From: Trichostrongylus colubriformis
Taxonomy: Eukaryota; Nematoda; Chromadorea; Rhabditida; Trichostrongylidae
Assembly (NCBI GenBank): GCA_963978905.1
Contig: OZ022260.1
Span: 49,373,551-49,437,550, forward strand
Direction: 5' to 3'
DNA: 64,000 nucleotides
Shown: one piece after another, positions 25,201-34,047 of the stretch
Position numbering within the stretch: the first letter of the stretch is position 1
Layout: each line of letters opens with the position of its first letter
Translations under genes and position numbers: made by a program
The notes under the pieces: generated by a model
Databases searched by the model: none
The model's input: the letters and a program-made list of their open reading frames with translations, nothing else
What the model was told of the DNA's origin: nothing

Positions 25201-25909
25201 AGCCCCATTTTGGACTTCCTCGATCAAGGGTGAGAAGTAGTGGAAGTGATATTTACTATCGTATTTCTACTTTATGGATTGGACTAGGTGATCATCGACG
25301 TGTCAACTTCGGAGTTGAATGCGTCCACTGCTTATAGTCAGATCAAATGTTTGAATGATATTATCGTACAATTTCATTTGATCTTTTTAGAAAGAAAAGT
25401 ATACGCATCAATATGATTGATTTTAAGGGAAAAGCTAGAGCCCAAGACCATATGCTACTTTTCTATGGTGCAAGCTCCAGTAAGATAGGTCAGACGTTCC
25501 TCTGGCAATTCGTCAAGGAGAACATTTCTTATCTTGTGGAAAAGTTCGGCGGCGTGGGATCCAGTTTGTTCCAGGTATTCTCTAACAAGCATTTATCTTG
25601 ACCTGATCAGAAGCGCTACCTTACAGAGGTGCTTGAAATTGTCTATCGAGCGGCAATGCACTGAAGAGTTTGCTCAAGAAGTGGAGAAGTTCTTATGCCA
25701 TAGTCTGTCTCCGCAAGATTTGCAGACGTTGGACCGCCCAATAAAACAGGTACGGTTTCCTTCGATCAAAGCATTTCAATTGAAAGTTTTAGATTGATGG
25801 TTATATTCGCTTCGTATTTCAGGCTACGGAAGCCGTTCGTCTGAACAAGAAACTGCTACAATCCAACATGGAGGACATAGATCATTTCCTCAGGAAACAA
25901 GGATTATGA
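16214..25909 (+). CDS. pam-1: Puromycin-sensitive-type aminopeptidase (M1 zinc metallopeptidase), 21 exons
   Basis: Removes N-terminal residues from peptides. The human relative (PSA/NPEPPS) is mainly cytosolic, and no signal peptide is visible here. Coding exons: 16214-16371, 18839-18960, 19395-19477, 19560-19676, 19794-19901, 19996-20121, 20180-20268, 20324-20409, 20534-20682, 20749-20913, 20994-21197, 21254-21409, 21497-21613, 21966-22100, 22170-22324, 22380-22453, 22898-23040, 23149-23316, 25428-25574, 25627-25749, 25823-25909. They total 2712 nt with every phase consistent, giving 903 residues (human PSA is about 919). The substrate-binding GAMEN is at residues 297-301. The zinc site HELAH is at 333-337, with the third ligand E356 in 'LKEGFA' 19 residues after the second His, and the catalytic Tyr is Y419. 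F338 and K347 replace the usual Q and E. The exon 10 donor (GTTCTA) is weak. A divergent paralogue of pam-1 is possible. Confidence 0.93.
16752..17065 (+). repeat. Short tandem-like repeats in aminopeptidase intron 1
   Basis: Three diverged copies begin with 'CTAGGGT(A/C)AAG' followed by GCAATGATAAG, at about 16753, 16896 and 17010 (spacing 143 and 114). Each continues with 'actgc...atgtc(a/g)tgat(a/g)cgcc' and a cytosine-rich stretch ending in CGCAATGC-like sequence. The second and third copies are shorter. Function unknown. Confidence 0.7.
18372..18409 (+). other. Perfect short hairpin in aminopeptidase intron 1
   Basis: TTGGAAGACGGCTT is followed after a 9-nt loop by its exact reverse complement AAGCCGTCTTCCAA, a 14-bp perfect stem on the transcribed strand. 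It could be a small remnant of an inverted repeat or a structured intronic RNA. It is too short for a typical pre-miRNA unless flanking pairing extends it, which I do not see. Confidence 0.6.
22591..22901 (+). repeat. 32-bp direct repeats carrying duplicated 3' splice sites around a MITE
   Basis: CTCTTGTCACTTTT(A/T)CATGAG is followed by (T/C)ATTCAGA(C/T)TC at 22591-22622 and again at 22870-22901, 29 of 32 bases identical. The downstream copy contains the acceptor of aminopeptidase exon 17 (AG at 22896-22897). The upstream copy has an equivalent AG at 22617-22618. The MITE lies exactly between them. Confidence 0.85.
22623..22869. mobile_element. About 247-bp MITE in aminopeptidase intron 16
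   Basis: Terminal inverted repeats of roughly 35 bp: the left reads GTGTGTACCCTTATGTCAGG and the right, reverse-complemented, GTGTGTACTCTCATGTCAGG, both continuing into TGTCGCAC. A second, diverged copy in the opposite orientation lies at about 33235-33490. Both share 'attacacggtaatgct' and 'acttgtaatcgct' cores and the GC-rich 'gacgagcggc(g/a)tgc' block. There is no coding capacity. Confidence 0.75.
23577..24878 (-). mobile_element. Full-length but dead mariner-family transposon in aminopeptidase intron 18
   Basis: About 1.3 kb, the usual mariner length. ITRs share GTTGTCCAGA/GATTGTCCAGA and CTCAGCGTTT/TTCAGCGTTT at the two ends, close to TA dinucleotides. The transposase runs right to left. 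The element accounts for most of the 2.1-kb intron 18, and the host exons on either side splice in frame without it. Confidence 0.8.
23990..24732 (-). pseudogene. Mariner transposase pseudogene
   Basis: The N-terminal part from 24732 reads '[18 protein letters not shown]' and contains '[20 protein letters not shown]', a hallmark of mariner transposases. It breaks near 24380 and resumes in another frame with '[11 protein letters not shown]' and a block corresponding to the first catalytic motif. There the sequence VTSEEKW appears where VT(C/G)DEKW is expected, so the first catalytic aspartate reads as glutamate. The frameshifts and this change make it inactive. A cecropia-type mariner like those reported from hookworms is a reasonable guess. 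Confidence 0.8.
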
Positions 25910-26017
25910 ATTGCAAATTTTCTTCTTTTCTATTCAACATTTTCGCTGCCTTTCCTGCATGATACTGTACTTTTGTGTCATTATGGGTATAGCACTTCTT
26001 CGCTTCTATTTTAATTT

Positions 26018-26023
26018 AATAAA
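26018..26023 (+). terminator. Polyadenylation signal of the aminopeptidase gene
   Basis: AATAAA lies 109 bases after the stop codon at 25907-25909, the normal distance for a short nematode 3' UTR. Confidence 0.7.
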
Positions 26024-26029
26024 CTTTTG

Positions 26030-28326
26030 ACAGTATAGGAACCTTGAGAATTTTCTGTTTAGTCCATACGGGTGACGTACGCTCATGTTACTTTGTCTGG
26101 TCATCACGAAACAGGGAAACCTAGGCATGCGATGATAAGTGGGGCTTTTTTCTTAGCCATCTGTTTCCAAGTGCACGAATCTATTGGAGCCGTTTTGAGC
26201 GATCAGGCGACTAAGCAAAATGAATAACATGCAAATCGATCAGACGTATCATTCACCTAGTCGATCGTATCTCATCCCTTCCGTCCAATCACGTAATCGC
26301 GCAGTTGCTCGATCGACATGTATTTTCTCCTTCCGTCTGGTCAGCTGAATCGCGCACTCTCAAGAAAGCTCTATGGAAAGAATGGTATCCACTGATAAGC
26401 TTAGTTCCTGTAACCTGTGCAGAGAGCTATGCTAATACATATTTCTACGCCGCCCATCTCATATGTACCTAGTACAAGCAGGATACATAGCGGCTATAGC
26501 TGTGAACTCACCATGAGTGTTATGGGTTGCATGGGAAATTCAGTGAAGCTCTATAAAACCTGAAGAAGTAACGAAATCAGTTCAGTTTTGCTAGTTTGCC
26601 ATCAAAGGTCTCTTGTTGAACTTATCACTGGTAGCCTGTGGAACGGGTGCTGTTTCTCCTATTGCAAAGATCGGAGCCTCGTCAATGATTGGAGATAAGA
26701 ATCGATATTGCAGCTGTCAAGACATTGGAGGTAAGGTGAGGTAGCCAGATCACGTGGTTTGGAAGCATGACGTTTGAATCATCATGGCTGCTTCCCCACA
26801 TCTTGAGAGCAACACCCAAAAAAGATCCCATGACGATGTGTGCAAGTATTTTTGATTAAGTTTTCTGAATTAGTCACTCGAGCGCTGTATGGTTCTCGAG
26901 ACGCTCAAAATGAGCTATATACTCAATAACTACCGAAGTGGTCATTCCCTTCCTCTAATTACTTCGAAATCTTTACTGAACTTCTTCGTACCCTTTCCCT
27001 GGTTCTCACTATAGACCGCATGTGCTCATTGTTTGTGTCGTGTTTGTTATTTTCGAAAGCAATTGCAAAAGCGCACCTATGTGAGCAACAGTTAAATAAA
27101 TAAAGGTCTGTATTTCACTGAACTGAACTTTTTTAACCAACGAAGAGAGCGACAGGATTCGGAATGAAGTGTTGCTCGAGTTCGCTTAGCAGAAAATGGT
27201 AAATGGATCAGATGCTGAGATGGTAGGAAAGAAAGCAAGGAAGGAAAGAAGGTAACTCCAATTTAGGCAGACAAATAACGAAAAGAATGAAATGAAACGG
27301 TCAAATGCAGCAGGCGAGTACCCTTCCTGGGATGGGAGACGTGTTTCGGCATCCCCTCATCACTGAATTAGGCTACGCAGACGGGAAGGTCAGCTTAGCT
27401 AGCGTTACATAGGGGGGGGGGGAGGGCACGACACGTTCTGTCCCACGCATACCCTTCACACATGCTCCGCTTTCGGCGCCCAGGACACCGAGAGGCCCTC
27501 ATGGCCGATAAAGATCCTTAGGTGATCCTTTCGAAGCCAGCTTCACCAACGATCATCTTTTTGCAGTTCACACTGCCACTCAAGGAGAATATGTCTATCG
27601 GTAGTGATATCCCTTGTCACCTCTGACGGTGCCTTCAATATGGAATCCTACAAATCTTGCAGAATTCCAGGGACGCGCTGACAACAACTGTGGATGATCC
27701 TTCCACATTTCAAAGGTGCTAACATAGGCAGTTGATGCCTGGCCGAAAAATGTCCGAAGCACGCTTTATCACGTTTACTGCCACCTGATAAGCTCGTACT
27801 AGCTACTGCATTTCCGTTCTCAAAGCTGTCCAGAGTCGTCAGCTTTTTGAATGTCTACAGCACCCATGTTAGCATGCTACTGAGTAAGGTGAAGGGGTTG
27901 TGTTCCTGTCGGAGGCCTTTTCTCCTCTATAAATTGCCATCAATCCCTCTTGATCAACCAATTCACTGTGATTGTTGTCGCCTTTAATTTGATTCCGAAA
28001 TGTATACTTACGCATAGGGTCTCGTGCTTTATACTGGCCATCACCTATACAATTGGGGCAAACTTACCGCAGTGAATTCAAGCATCATGATTATCTGCTA
28101 CTCAGAATCTATGACCTGCGAATTAGGTTTGGAACAAATGTTCGTAGGTGAATCTGGATCTTTGTCGGTCAGTGGACCTTTCTCTTTGAACGTCAAGCGT
28201 TGGTATCCCCCTATCGTATCCACTTCAAACCCCTAGTGCTCATTGTCAGAACAGAATGCATTGCTAGTTCATACCCTCAGACCGGAATGCATTTCGTGCT
28301 CATAACTTGGAGCTGTCCTCCAACAG
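26030..28326. other. Gene-free intergenic stretch
   Basis: No exon, RNA gene or paired terminal repeat recognised. A TATAAAA at about 26553 and AATAAATAAA near 27094 could bound a small noncoding transcript, but nothing else supports one. An 11-G run lies at 27412-27422. Confidence 0.4.
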
Positions 28327-28628
28327 AGGTGTGTGTATGTGTGTTGCAAATGTTCCGGTGATTAGTGTGGGGTCAGGTCACTCATGAGAGGGGTTTGCTT
28401 CACAAGACGATTGATTCACCATTGTGTTCGGAACCTTGGCTGCTAAATGGTCTACTTATGTCAAAGTTAAAGGCCAAAGAACGAAGACAGATTTTTGTGA
28501 AGTTAAATATGATCTTTCATGAAATATGTACGATTCCCAACTAAAAGCGGATAAGTTCCATGGGAAAGGTGAAAATGTATTTGGTTGATCGGAAAGTTTT
28601 GGTAGGGTTGAGATCTTTCTGTTTTATT

Positions 28629-28964
28629 TTACAACTCAGCAAACAATGCAAGACAATCAACGATATAATAAATATCACAGGTTATCACATTGTCCCACCT
28701 AACGGGCAGGTCAGTGATTCCATTCCCCCAGAACTGAGAAGATTGGGAGTCAAATAAGTCACCGACCACCTGTTCAAGTTGGTCACAGTTGACGAATTGT
28801 TCATTCGCTAGGAAAGCCTTGCGGGGCCGGAACAATTGGTCATCTGAGGGGGCAATATCAGGTGAAGAGGGTGGATGTGGAATCGTTTCCCTGCCTAGCT
28901 CTTCCAGTTTTGCACGGGTCTTTTTACTTATGTGAGGCCTAGCGTTGTAATGGAGGAGGTGCAC
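28629..28964 (-). pseudogene. Mariner transposase fragment, left arm (C-terminal)
   Basis: 111 codons. 'HLLHYNARPHISKKTRAK' corresponds to the second catalytic block, normally LLHDNARPH; tyrosine stands where the catalytic aspartate is expected. Downstream 'PPSSPDIAPSDDQLF' matches the conserved PYSPDLAPSDYHLF block carrying the third acidic residue. A remnant only. Confidence 0.85.
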
Positions 28965-29090
28965 AAAAAATCATATAGGCCGTTCTTTCTCGAACTGCTT
29001 CCGCAAGTTTCTGCAGCTGATCAGCATAATAGGGAGCGGTGAAGGTGTGGACTTGCTCGAGTAGTTCGCAGAAGACGTAGACAAAATTTG

Positions 29091-29420
29091 TGTACCTCCT
29101 CCATGACACCGCTAGGCCTCACATAAGTAAAAAGACCCGTGCAAAATTGGAAGAGCTAGGCTGGGACACGGTTCCACATCCACCCTATTCACCTGATATG
29201 GCCCCCTCAGATTACCACTTGTTCCGGCCTCTCAAGGCTTTCCTAGCAAAAAAAATTCGTCAACTATGATCACCTTGAACAAGTGGTCGGTGACTTCTTT
29301 GAATCCCAGTCTTCCCAGTTCTGAGAGATTTGAATCGCTGACTTGCCCGTCTGGTGGTACAATGTTATAACTAACGATGGTTATTATATTGATGACTAGC
29401 TTGCATTGTTTGCTGAGTTG
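29091..29420 (+). pseudogene. Mariner transposase fragment, right arm (C-terminal)
   Basis: The plus-strand mirror of the left arm: 'LLHDTARPHISKKTRAKLEE' then 'PPYSPDMAPSDYHLFRPLKA', with stops and a frameshift after 'FLAKK'. Here the catalytic aspartate is kept, so the arms decayed independently after the inverted duplication formed. Confidence 0.75.
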
Positions 29421-29545
29421 TAAAATAAAACAGGAAAATCTCATTCCTATCAAAACTTCTCGATCAACCTATTAGCAGTCCGTAATATAATTTCTTGGTC
29501 TCATGGGAATGTTGATGTTGACGTTCCTGTGGTGAACTGCCCCCC

Positions 29546-30454
29546 ACGAAATATATATCGACTGGCCCCTCAACTTATCGTGTGGGCTAAATCGGGTTCA
29601 AATATCATCAGGATTCTGGACGAAACAAGGCATGGTGTACCATCAAAAAGAATTGCTCAATGCCGAAAATCTTATTATTTTAGACGCCTGCTTCAAAATT
29701 CACCAACTTGACGCAAGATTGTTTAGTGCACCGTCAGCGGTAGTGAGAAAAATAAGAACTGGGAAGCAGGGTCAAATCATATGTCAAGGAAATTTTTTTG
29801 GGAAGAATGATGAAACACTTCCGAGGCCTAACTATTCTCAAAAGTATCGTTAATCGATAATCTTAGCAAACTCTACTTATCGATTGACGACCTTTTTGGC
29901 TCATGAGGATGAATATATGATGAATATATTTTTGCCCTTCTTGCCCGTATGGCCAGACGATTTTACTTAGCCTTCAAATCGTGCAACACCATGTGTTGCA
30001 CTTGGCCATCCAGGACCATCTTTTTTGAGCCACATAGAACCGTCGACTTCTGACATATCTATCCATCAGGGTCCCGTGGCATTGGTTTACGTTTTAACAC
30101 CATTACTCTATAAAACCTAAAATTTTGTATACCTAGGCAGTTAATGGTGCAGTCATCAGGGTAATCCTAGTCTATACTTCATGTGAGGAGAGTAGCCGTC
30201 CGATTGATGTCAAAGTGAGTAGTTGTCGTGCCGATCTCCAGTTATATCAAAGAAACTGTGTTTTTGCCTGGATTTTATAAGAAACTATCCAAAAACCACG
30301 GTTCCCCAAATGCCCAAGCCAATGCTTCGATTGTGGACACCAACTGTTCGGTTCGTGATGGATATCATTTCCTTGAGTTTTTCCAGAAGCATGTAAAAGT
30401 GTTCGTCTAACAGGATGTATTTTTTTTTCTGACGATTACAATTGCTCAGATCAT
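29546..30454. other. Gene-free stretch
   Basis: AT-rich sequence without recognised features. Confidence 0.4.
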
Positions 30455-31008
30455 TAAAGGCAGCTTTCGCGAAAATCCGGATGAAAAGTTAAGGAAGTAG
30501 TGAATATGGAAGCCGAGATGTCTAGTAACAGGACGGTGGAGAAAAAACGGATGGAGATGGCCAAAAACTCGAGAAGTAGGACCTCTTCCCACCGTTGGTT
30601 CTAGGCGCGGACGACCTTTCCGTCAAGACGCGGGTAGTCCGCATAGGTTTTCCACTGGCACTACCGATAAGTAATCATGAAGGGATGTTCGGAAATGCGA
30701 CAGCATCTATTTTCATGCGGTGGCTTCAAGCTAAAAGTGAGAAAGCGCGATGCGATACTTTCAGTCCTGCCGATTTCCTTGACCAACTATACCTTGACCA
30801 CCCACTAATCACGTCGCTAGGAGGCGGGCTGCCCTTGTCCAAGGCGGCTTGCCCTGACGAGGCCGCCTCCGCCACAGCTGAAGGGGGCGCCTTTTGCGGG
30901 GGATTTCGCCATAGATCGGCCTTTCAGCCCCGTAATTTTAAAGTGCATGCCTTCTTTTGGCGTTCCCTGTCACCCATATTATCGCGAACACTGTCTTTAA
31001 CAAACCCA
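30455..31008 (+). repeat. Dispersed GC-rich repeat, copy B
   Basis: Direct repeat of 9035-9590 (see that entry). The copy starts near AAGGCAGCTTTCGCG and ends at ACACTGTCTTTAAC. The unit is therefore about 550 bp with sharp borders, as expected of a mobile unit, but it lacks terminal inverted repeats. Confidence 0.75.
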
Positions 31009-31689
31009 CACAAGAAGCAGATCTCATATATAGTATGACTCAGTATTAACAGCAGATATTTAGTATGTGAAGATTGTAATAGTTCAAATGGTTAACAAAG
31101 CCACTATAAGTTTATGCATGTCTAACGTTACGAACAAACTGTTCTATTTTGTTCTATTTTGTTTTGTCATTGCTGGTCATGCTGTTCAGAGGCGTAGAAC
31201 CAAAATTCTAACTATTTTTTGAAGAGAACGGTCTCAGAGACATATATCATTCTTCGTATTTGGAAACACATCCATGTACAGAGGTAGCCCTTCCGTGATA
31301 AAATTCTAGAAAAAAACCGAAAAATCTGGTTCGATACTGAAAAACCTATAACGTTATGTGTTAGAGATCTGATCACAGATCCAAAAAGAGATCTTCTCGA
31401 AAAGGAGTGATAGTCGAGCGAAATTTGCGTGTACAGAGTCTGTCTCCCCTTTCGTTGATTCCGTGACCCATTCCGATCTTACTGGAAGGACTGTTCTTTG
31501 TAAATGAAAAGGCGAGTATGGATTAGATGAGCAGAAGACGCAAAAGCAAGGGTGTGCACTCTTATGCTGCGTTCATACTTTGAACCGGCAGAGCGTTCAC
31601 AAGCAGCGAGGCAGAGTGGCACGGGGAAGGTGCAGACTACGCAATTAACGAGACGCGGTGGCACAGGCAGGGTCAAGCCTCCAGTGAGG

Positions 31690-33200
31690 ACTCCTCAACA
31701 GGGGGGTCGTATTCGGTCCGCTAGAGGGGGGGGGGTCGTAATTGTTGAGGTAGGCAGTGATCAGCAGAATTTCTCAGGCTTAGGGTCTAAAGTGTAAGGG
31801 AAGAAGTGATTAAATTGACTGAATGGGTTCGAACCCAAAACTAGTTTAACTTAATAACCATGGAACCTCATGCATGGCGCAATCCACAACGAAACGGCCA
31901 GTACCAATAACTCTTTCGTTGGTCCGCTGTTACCGAAACCACGTACAGAGACACCTCCAGAATTCAACGATAAGCCGTGTAAAGCGATATCTATCAGCGG
32001 GTAGCACCGTGGATGGACACTCCAGAAACAATGGGATGAAAGCGGAAAATTAGCTGATATGAACTTCTTCCATATCTTACTACGATCGCAAGTACGTAAT
32101 CTAGTGTTGGCGGCCACTATGCGGACCGGAAAAACGTTTGTATTCATTGAGAATGTGGATGAAATCCTCATGCATGGCGCATCCTACAGAGAGGCTGACC
32201 GACGCTTCTCGCCTTTCCACTAGGCCTCCGAGAGCGAAGAATGCATACTGGAAAAAATTCAGTAACAATGAATCGATTTTTGGGAAGATTCCTGGAAAGA
32301 TCTCGCAAATTCGACGGAAAAGAAGCTTTCCTCAACTGGCTTTTTTTGAACTTTTCTTGCTTCGTTTTGAAGATATGGCATAGCTCAGGTAGTCGTTCGA
32401 AAGCGACAACTTAGCAGACCCTGCTTCACCCAAACGAACTCATGCGGTTAAGTTTATAGGAAGTTATGGCCATTTCCGTGAAACACTTCGAAATTTTCCT
32501 CAACTGATCCTCAACTGGCTTCTCTCAAAATAACTTTCTTCGTTTGAAGATATGGCATAGCTCAGGTAGTCGTTCGAAAGCGACAACTTAGCAGACCCTG
32601 CTTCACCCAAACGAACTCATATGGTTAAGTTTGAAGGAAGTTATGGCCATTTCCGTGGAACACTTCGAAATTTTCCTCAACTAATCCTCAACTGGAATTC
32701 CATATCGAGAACTAAGCAACCACTGAGGAAAGCAAGCGGCCAATAGATAGGTCTAAGGGAGTTATTAGGAAAACAGTTTACAGCTGTTTGAAAGATGGGC
32801 TCTAGGTAAAGTTTGAAGTGTTTTAATAATGTCGGAATTTAGTATGGGGAAGATACCGCGCTCCTTCGATCGTCGCGTCGCAGCCGTCGCCTGACATGAG
32901 ATCCTGAACTTCTGTAGATGTGTAGGGTATTCTGGATTATTATTTGTAATTGTTCGATTATGAGATAGAAGCGTGATCCGATCTGGATTCTAGGATTCAT
33001 AGTTTATATATTGGTGTATATTATTGGGAATTCCACCTGTACCACATATTTTTCGGGTTTTTGCGTCCATTTAGTTGTATATTGGTGATTAGTATTCAAA
33101 AATCAAAAAATGCTAATTTGATGGGTTCTGTGCAAAAAAAAGGGGGGGGGGGTCGTATTGGGGCCCCCTTTTCGGTGGGGGGTCGTATTTTTTGAAAATT
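31690..33200 (+). repeat. Composite repeat region with G-tracts and a 177-bp tandem duplication
   Basis: GGGGTCGTATTCGGTCCGCT (31704 onward), G10 at 31726-31735, G11 at 33142-33152 and GGGGGGTCGTATT at about 33178 share one motif. Between them, 'gaagatatggcatagctcaggtagtcgttcgaaagcg...' occurs at 32370 and 32547 (period 177, nearly identical). The phrase AAATTTTCCTCAACT recurs at about 32493, 32668 and 33198. It looks like one repeat family, internally duplicated. Confidence 0.65.
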
Positions 33201-33234
33201 TTCCTCAACTGGACGCTTGACCGTGGGCACAGGT

Positions 33235-33490
33235 GGAGACGCGGAGACACGCAGCCACACCTTGTCGCCCGCACCGCAAACTGTGAACGCGGCTTTGTAC
33301 TACGGACAAGCTGAGGGCGCCGTGCTGTTGGGTCCCAAGCGATTACAAGTCAGCCGTTTATGGCGTCCCTAGCATTACCGTGTAATTGCTCTGAGATCCA
33401 GCTGTAGCGACGCGCATGACTCGCACACATCGCGTTGCATGCCGCTCGTCGTGGTGCGAAAACCCGACAAAGGGTATGCTCCCCGGAAAC
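33235..33490 (-). repeat. Second copy of the intron-16 MITE, opposite orientation
   Basis: The reverse complement aligns with 22630-22860: 'taccctttgtcggg', 'gacgagcggcatgc', 'caattacacggtaatgct', 'acttgtaatcgctt', 'gggaccca'. The end away from the saposin gene is poorly preserved. Confidence 0.65.
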
Positions 33491-33683
33491 AAGTCCTCAA
33501 TCGTAGGAGGAATCCCATTTCTTGGGTTTTTGACAGTTTCAGGCCATTCATCGTGAGGACTCCCAATGCTCCTACTCGTGTGTAGGAGCATTCAATTGAT
33601 GAAATTGTGGAAGACCTTGAATCACGTCTATAGAGTACTTTATGCGCGAACATTACTACAGCACCTCATCAATACTAGTAAAT

Positions 33684-33694
33684 CTGACTTTTAG
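33684..33694 (+). promoter_or_regulatory. Probable trans-splice acceptor of the saposin gene
   Basis: CTGACTTTTAG ends two bases before the ATG at 33697. A leader junction this close to the start codon is common in nematodes. Inference only. Confidence 0.45.
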
Positions 33695-33696
33695 TC

Positions 33697-34047
33697 ATGT
33701 ACACATTTACTACGTATCTTCTATTTCTCTCAATTATTCCGTTGTCTCATGGAAAAGGTCTTGAATGCGCTGTGTGTCAACAATTTGTGGAAGGTCTCGA
33801 TAAAGAAGAGATCAAGGCAGACAAAAACCTCAAGAAAGTGAGCTGGTTTCTCGACGATCAGGCAACAACTCTTAAACTCAGTTCATCATTGCAGAAGGCT
33901 GAACGCGACTGCCGCCAGATTCTCGACATGCCCGTGATAGATGATTATTGTGTCAAATTGGTCGACAAAGAATTCGATAAAATCACTCAAATGATTCTCA
34001 ACGATGAAAAACCAGACGTGATATGTAAGAAGATCGATATGTGTTGA
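33697..34047 (+). CDS. Secreted saposin-B domain protein (caenopore/NK-lysin-like), single exon
   Basis: 116 residues. Residues 1-19 form a signal peptide (hydrophobic 'YLLFLSIIPLS', probable cleavage near H18/G19). The mature part is one saposin-B domain with the full six-cysteine pattern C24, C27, C72, C85, C110 and C116, expected to pair as three disulfides: C24-C116, C27-C110 and C72-C85. Such proteins bind or disrupt lipid membranes. In nematodes the spp/caenopore family acts in gut digestion and antibacterial defence. The spacing C27-C72 is long (44 residues) and polar, so the pore activity of canonical caenopores is not assured. The gene has no introns, unlike its neighbours. The start is the only in-frame ATG giving a signal peptide. 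A plain structural saposin is an alternative; a processed retrocopy is also possible, though the frame is intact. Confidence 0.85.
   Translation: MYTFTTYLLFLSIIPLSHGKGLECAVCQQFVEGLDKEEIKADKNLKKVSWFLDDQATTLKLSSSLQKAERDCRQILDMPVIDDYCVKLVDKEFDKITQMILNDEKPDVICKKIDMC

Larger units (their letters stand above)
28580..29472. mobile_element. Mariner derivative made of two inverted 3' halves
   Basis: Ends are TTGGTTGATCGG(A)AAGTTTTG on the left and the reverse complement of AGGTTGATCGAGAAGTTTTG on the right. Both arms encode the C-terminal third of a mariner transposase reading outward towards the ITRs: minus strand 28964-28629 and plus strand about 29091-29420, sharing 'ARPHISKKTRAKLEELG'. There is no 5' half in either arm, so the element cannot encode a transposase. 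It is a tail-out foldback, the counterpart of the head-out Tc1-like foldback at 6.3 kb. Confidence 0.85.
28327..29545 (+). repeat. Dispersed repeat split by a mariner derivative
   Basis: The flanks 28327-28579 and 29473-29545 align to 1735-2110 in the same orientation. The repeat is interrupted by the inverted-duplicate mariner at 28580-29472, which shows the order of events: repeat first, mariner insertion later. Confidence 0.55.

Noticed and set aside
30595..31038. 147-codon frame conserved in both copies of the GC-rich repeat
   Set aside because: Differences between the copies alter amino acids freely, with no excess of silent changes, so there is no sign of protein selection.
31820..31840. 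GGGTTCGAACCC resembling a tRNA T-loop
   Set aside because: No acceptor stem, D-arm or anticodon arm can be drawn around it. It is only a short palindrome.
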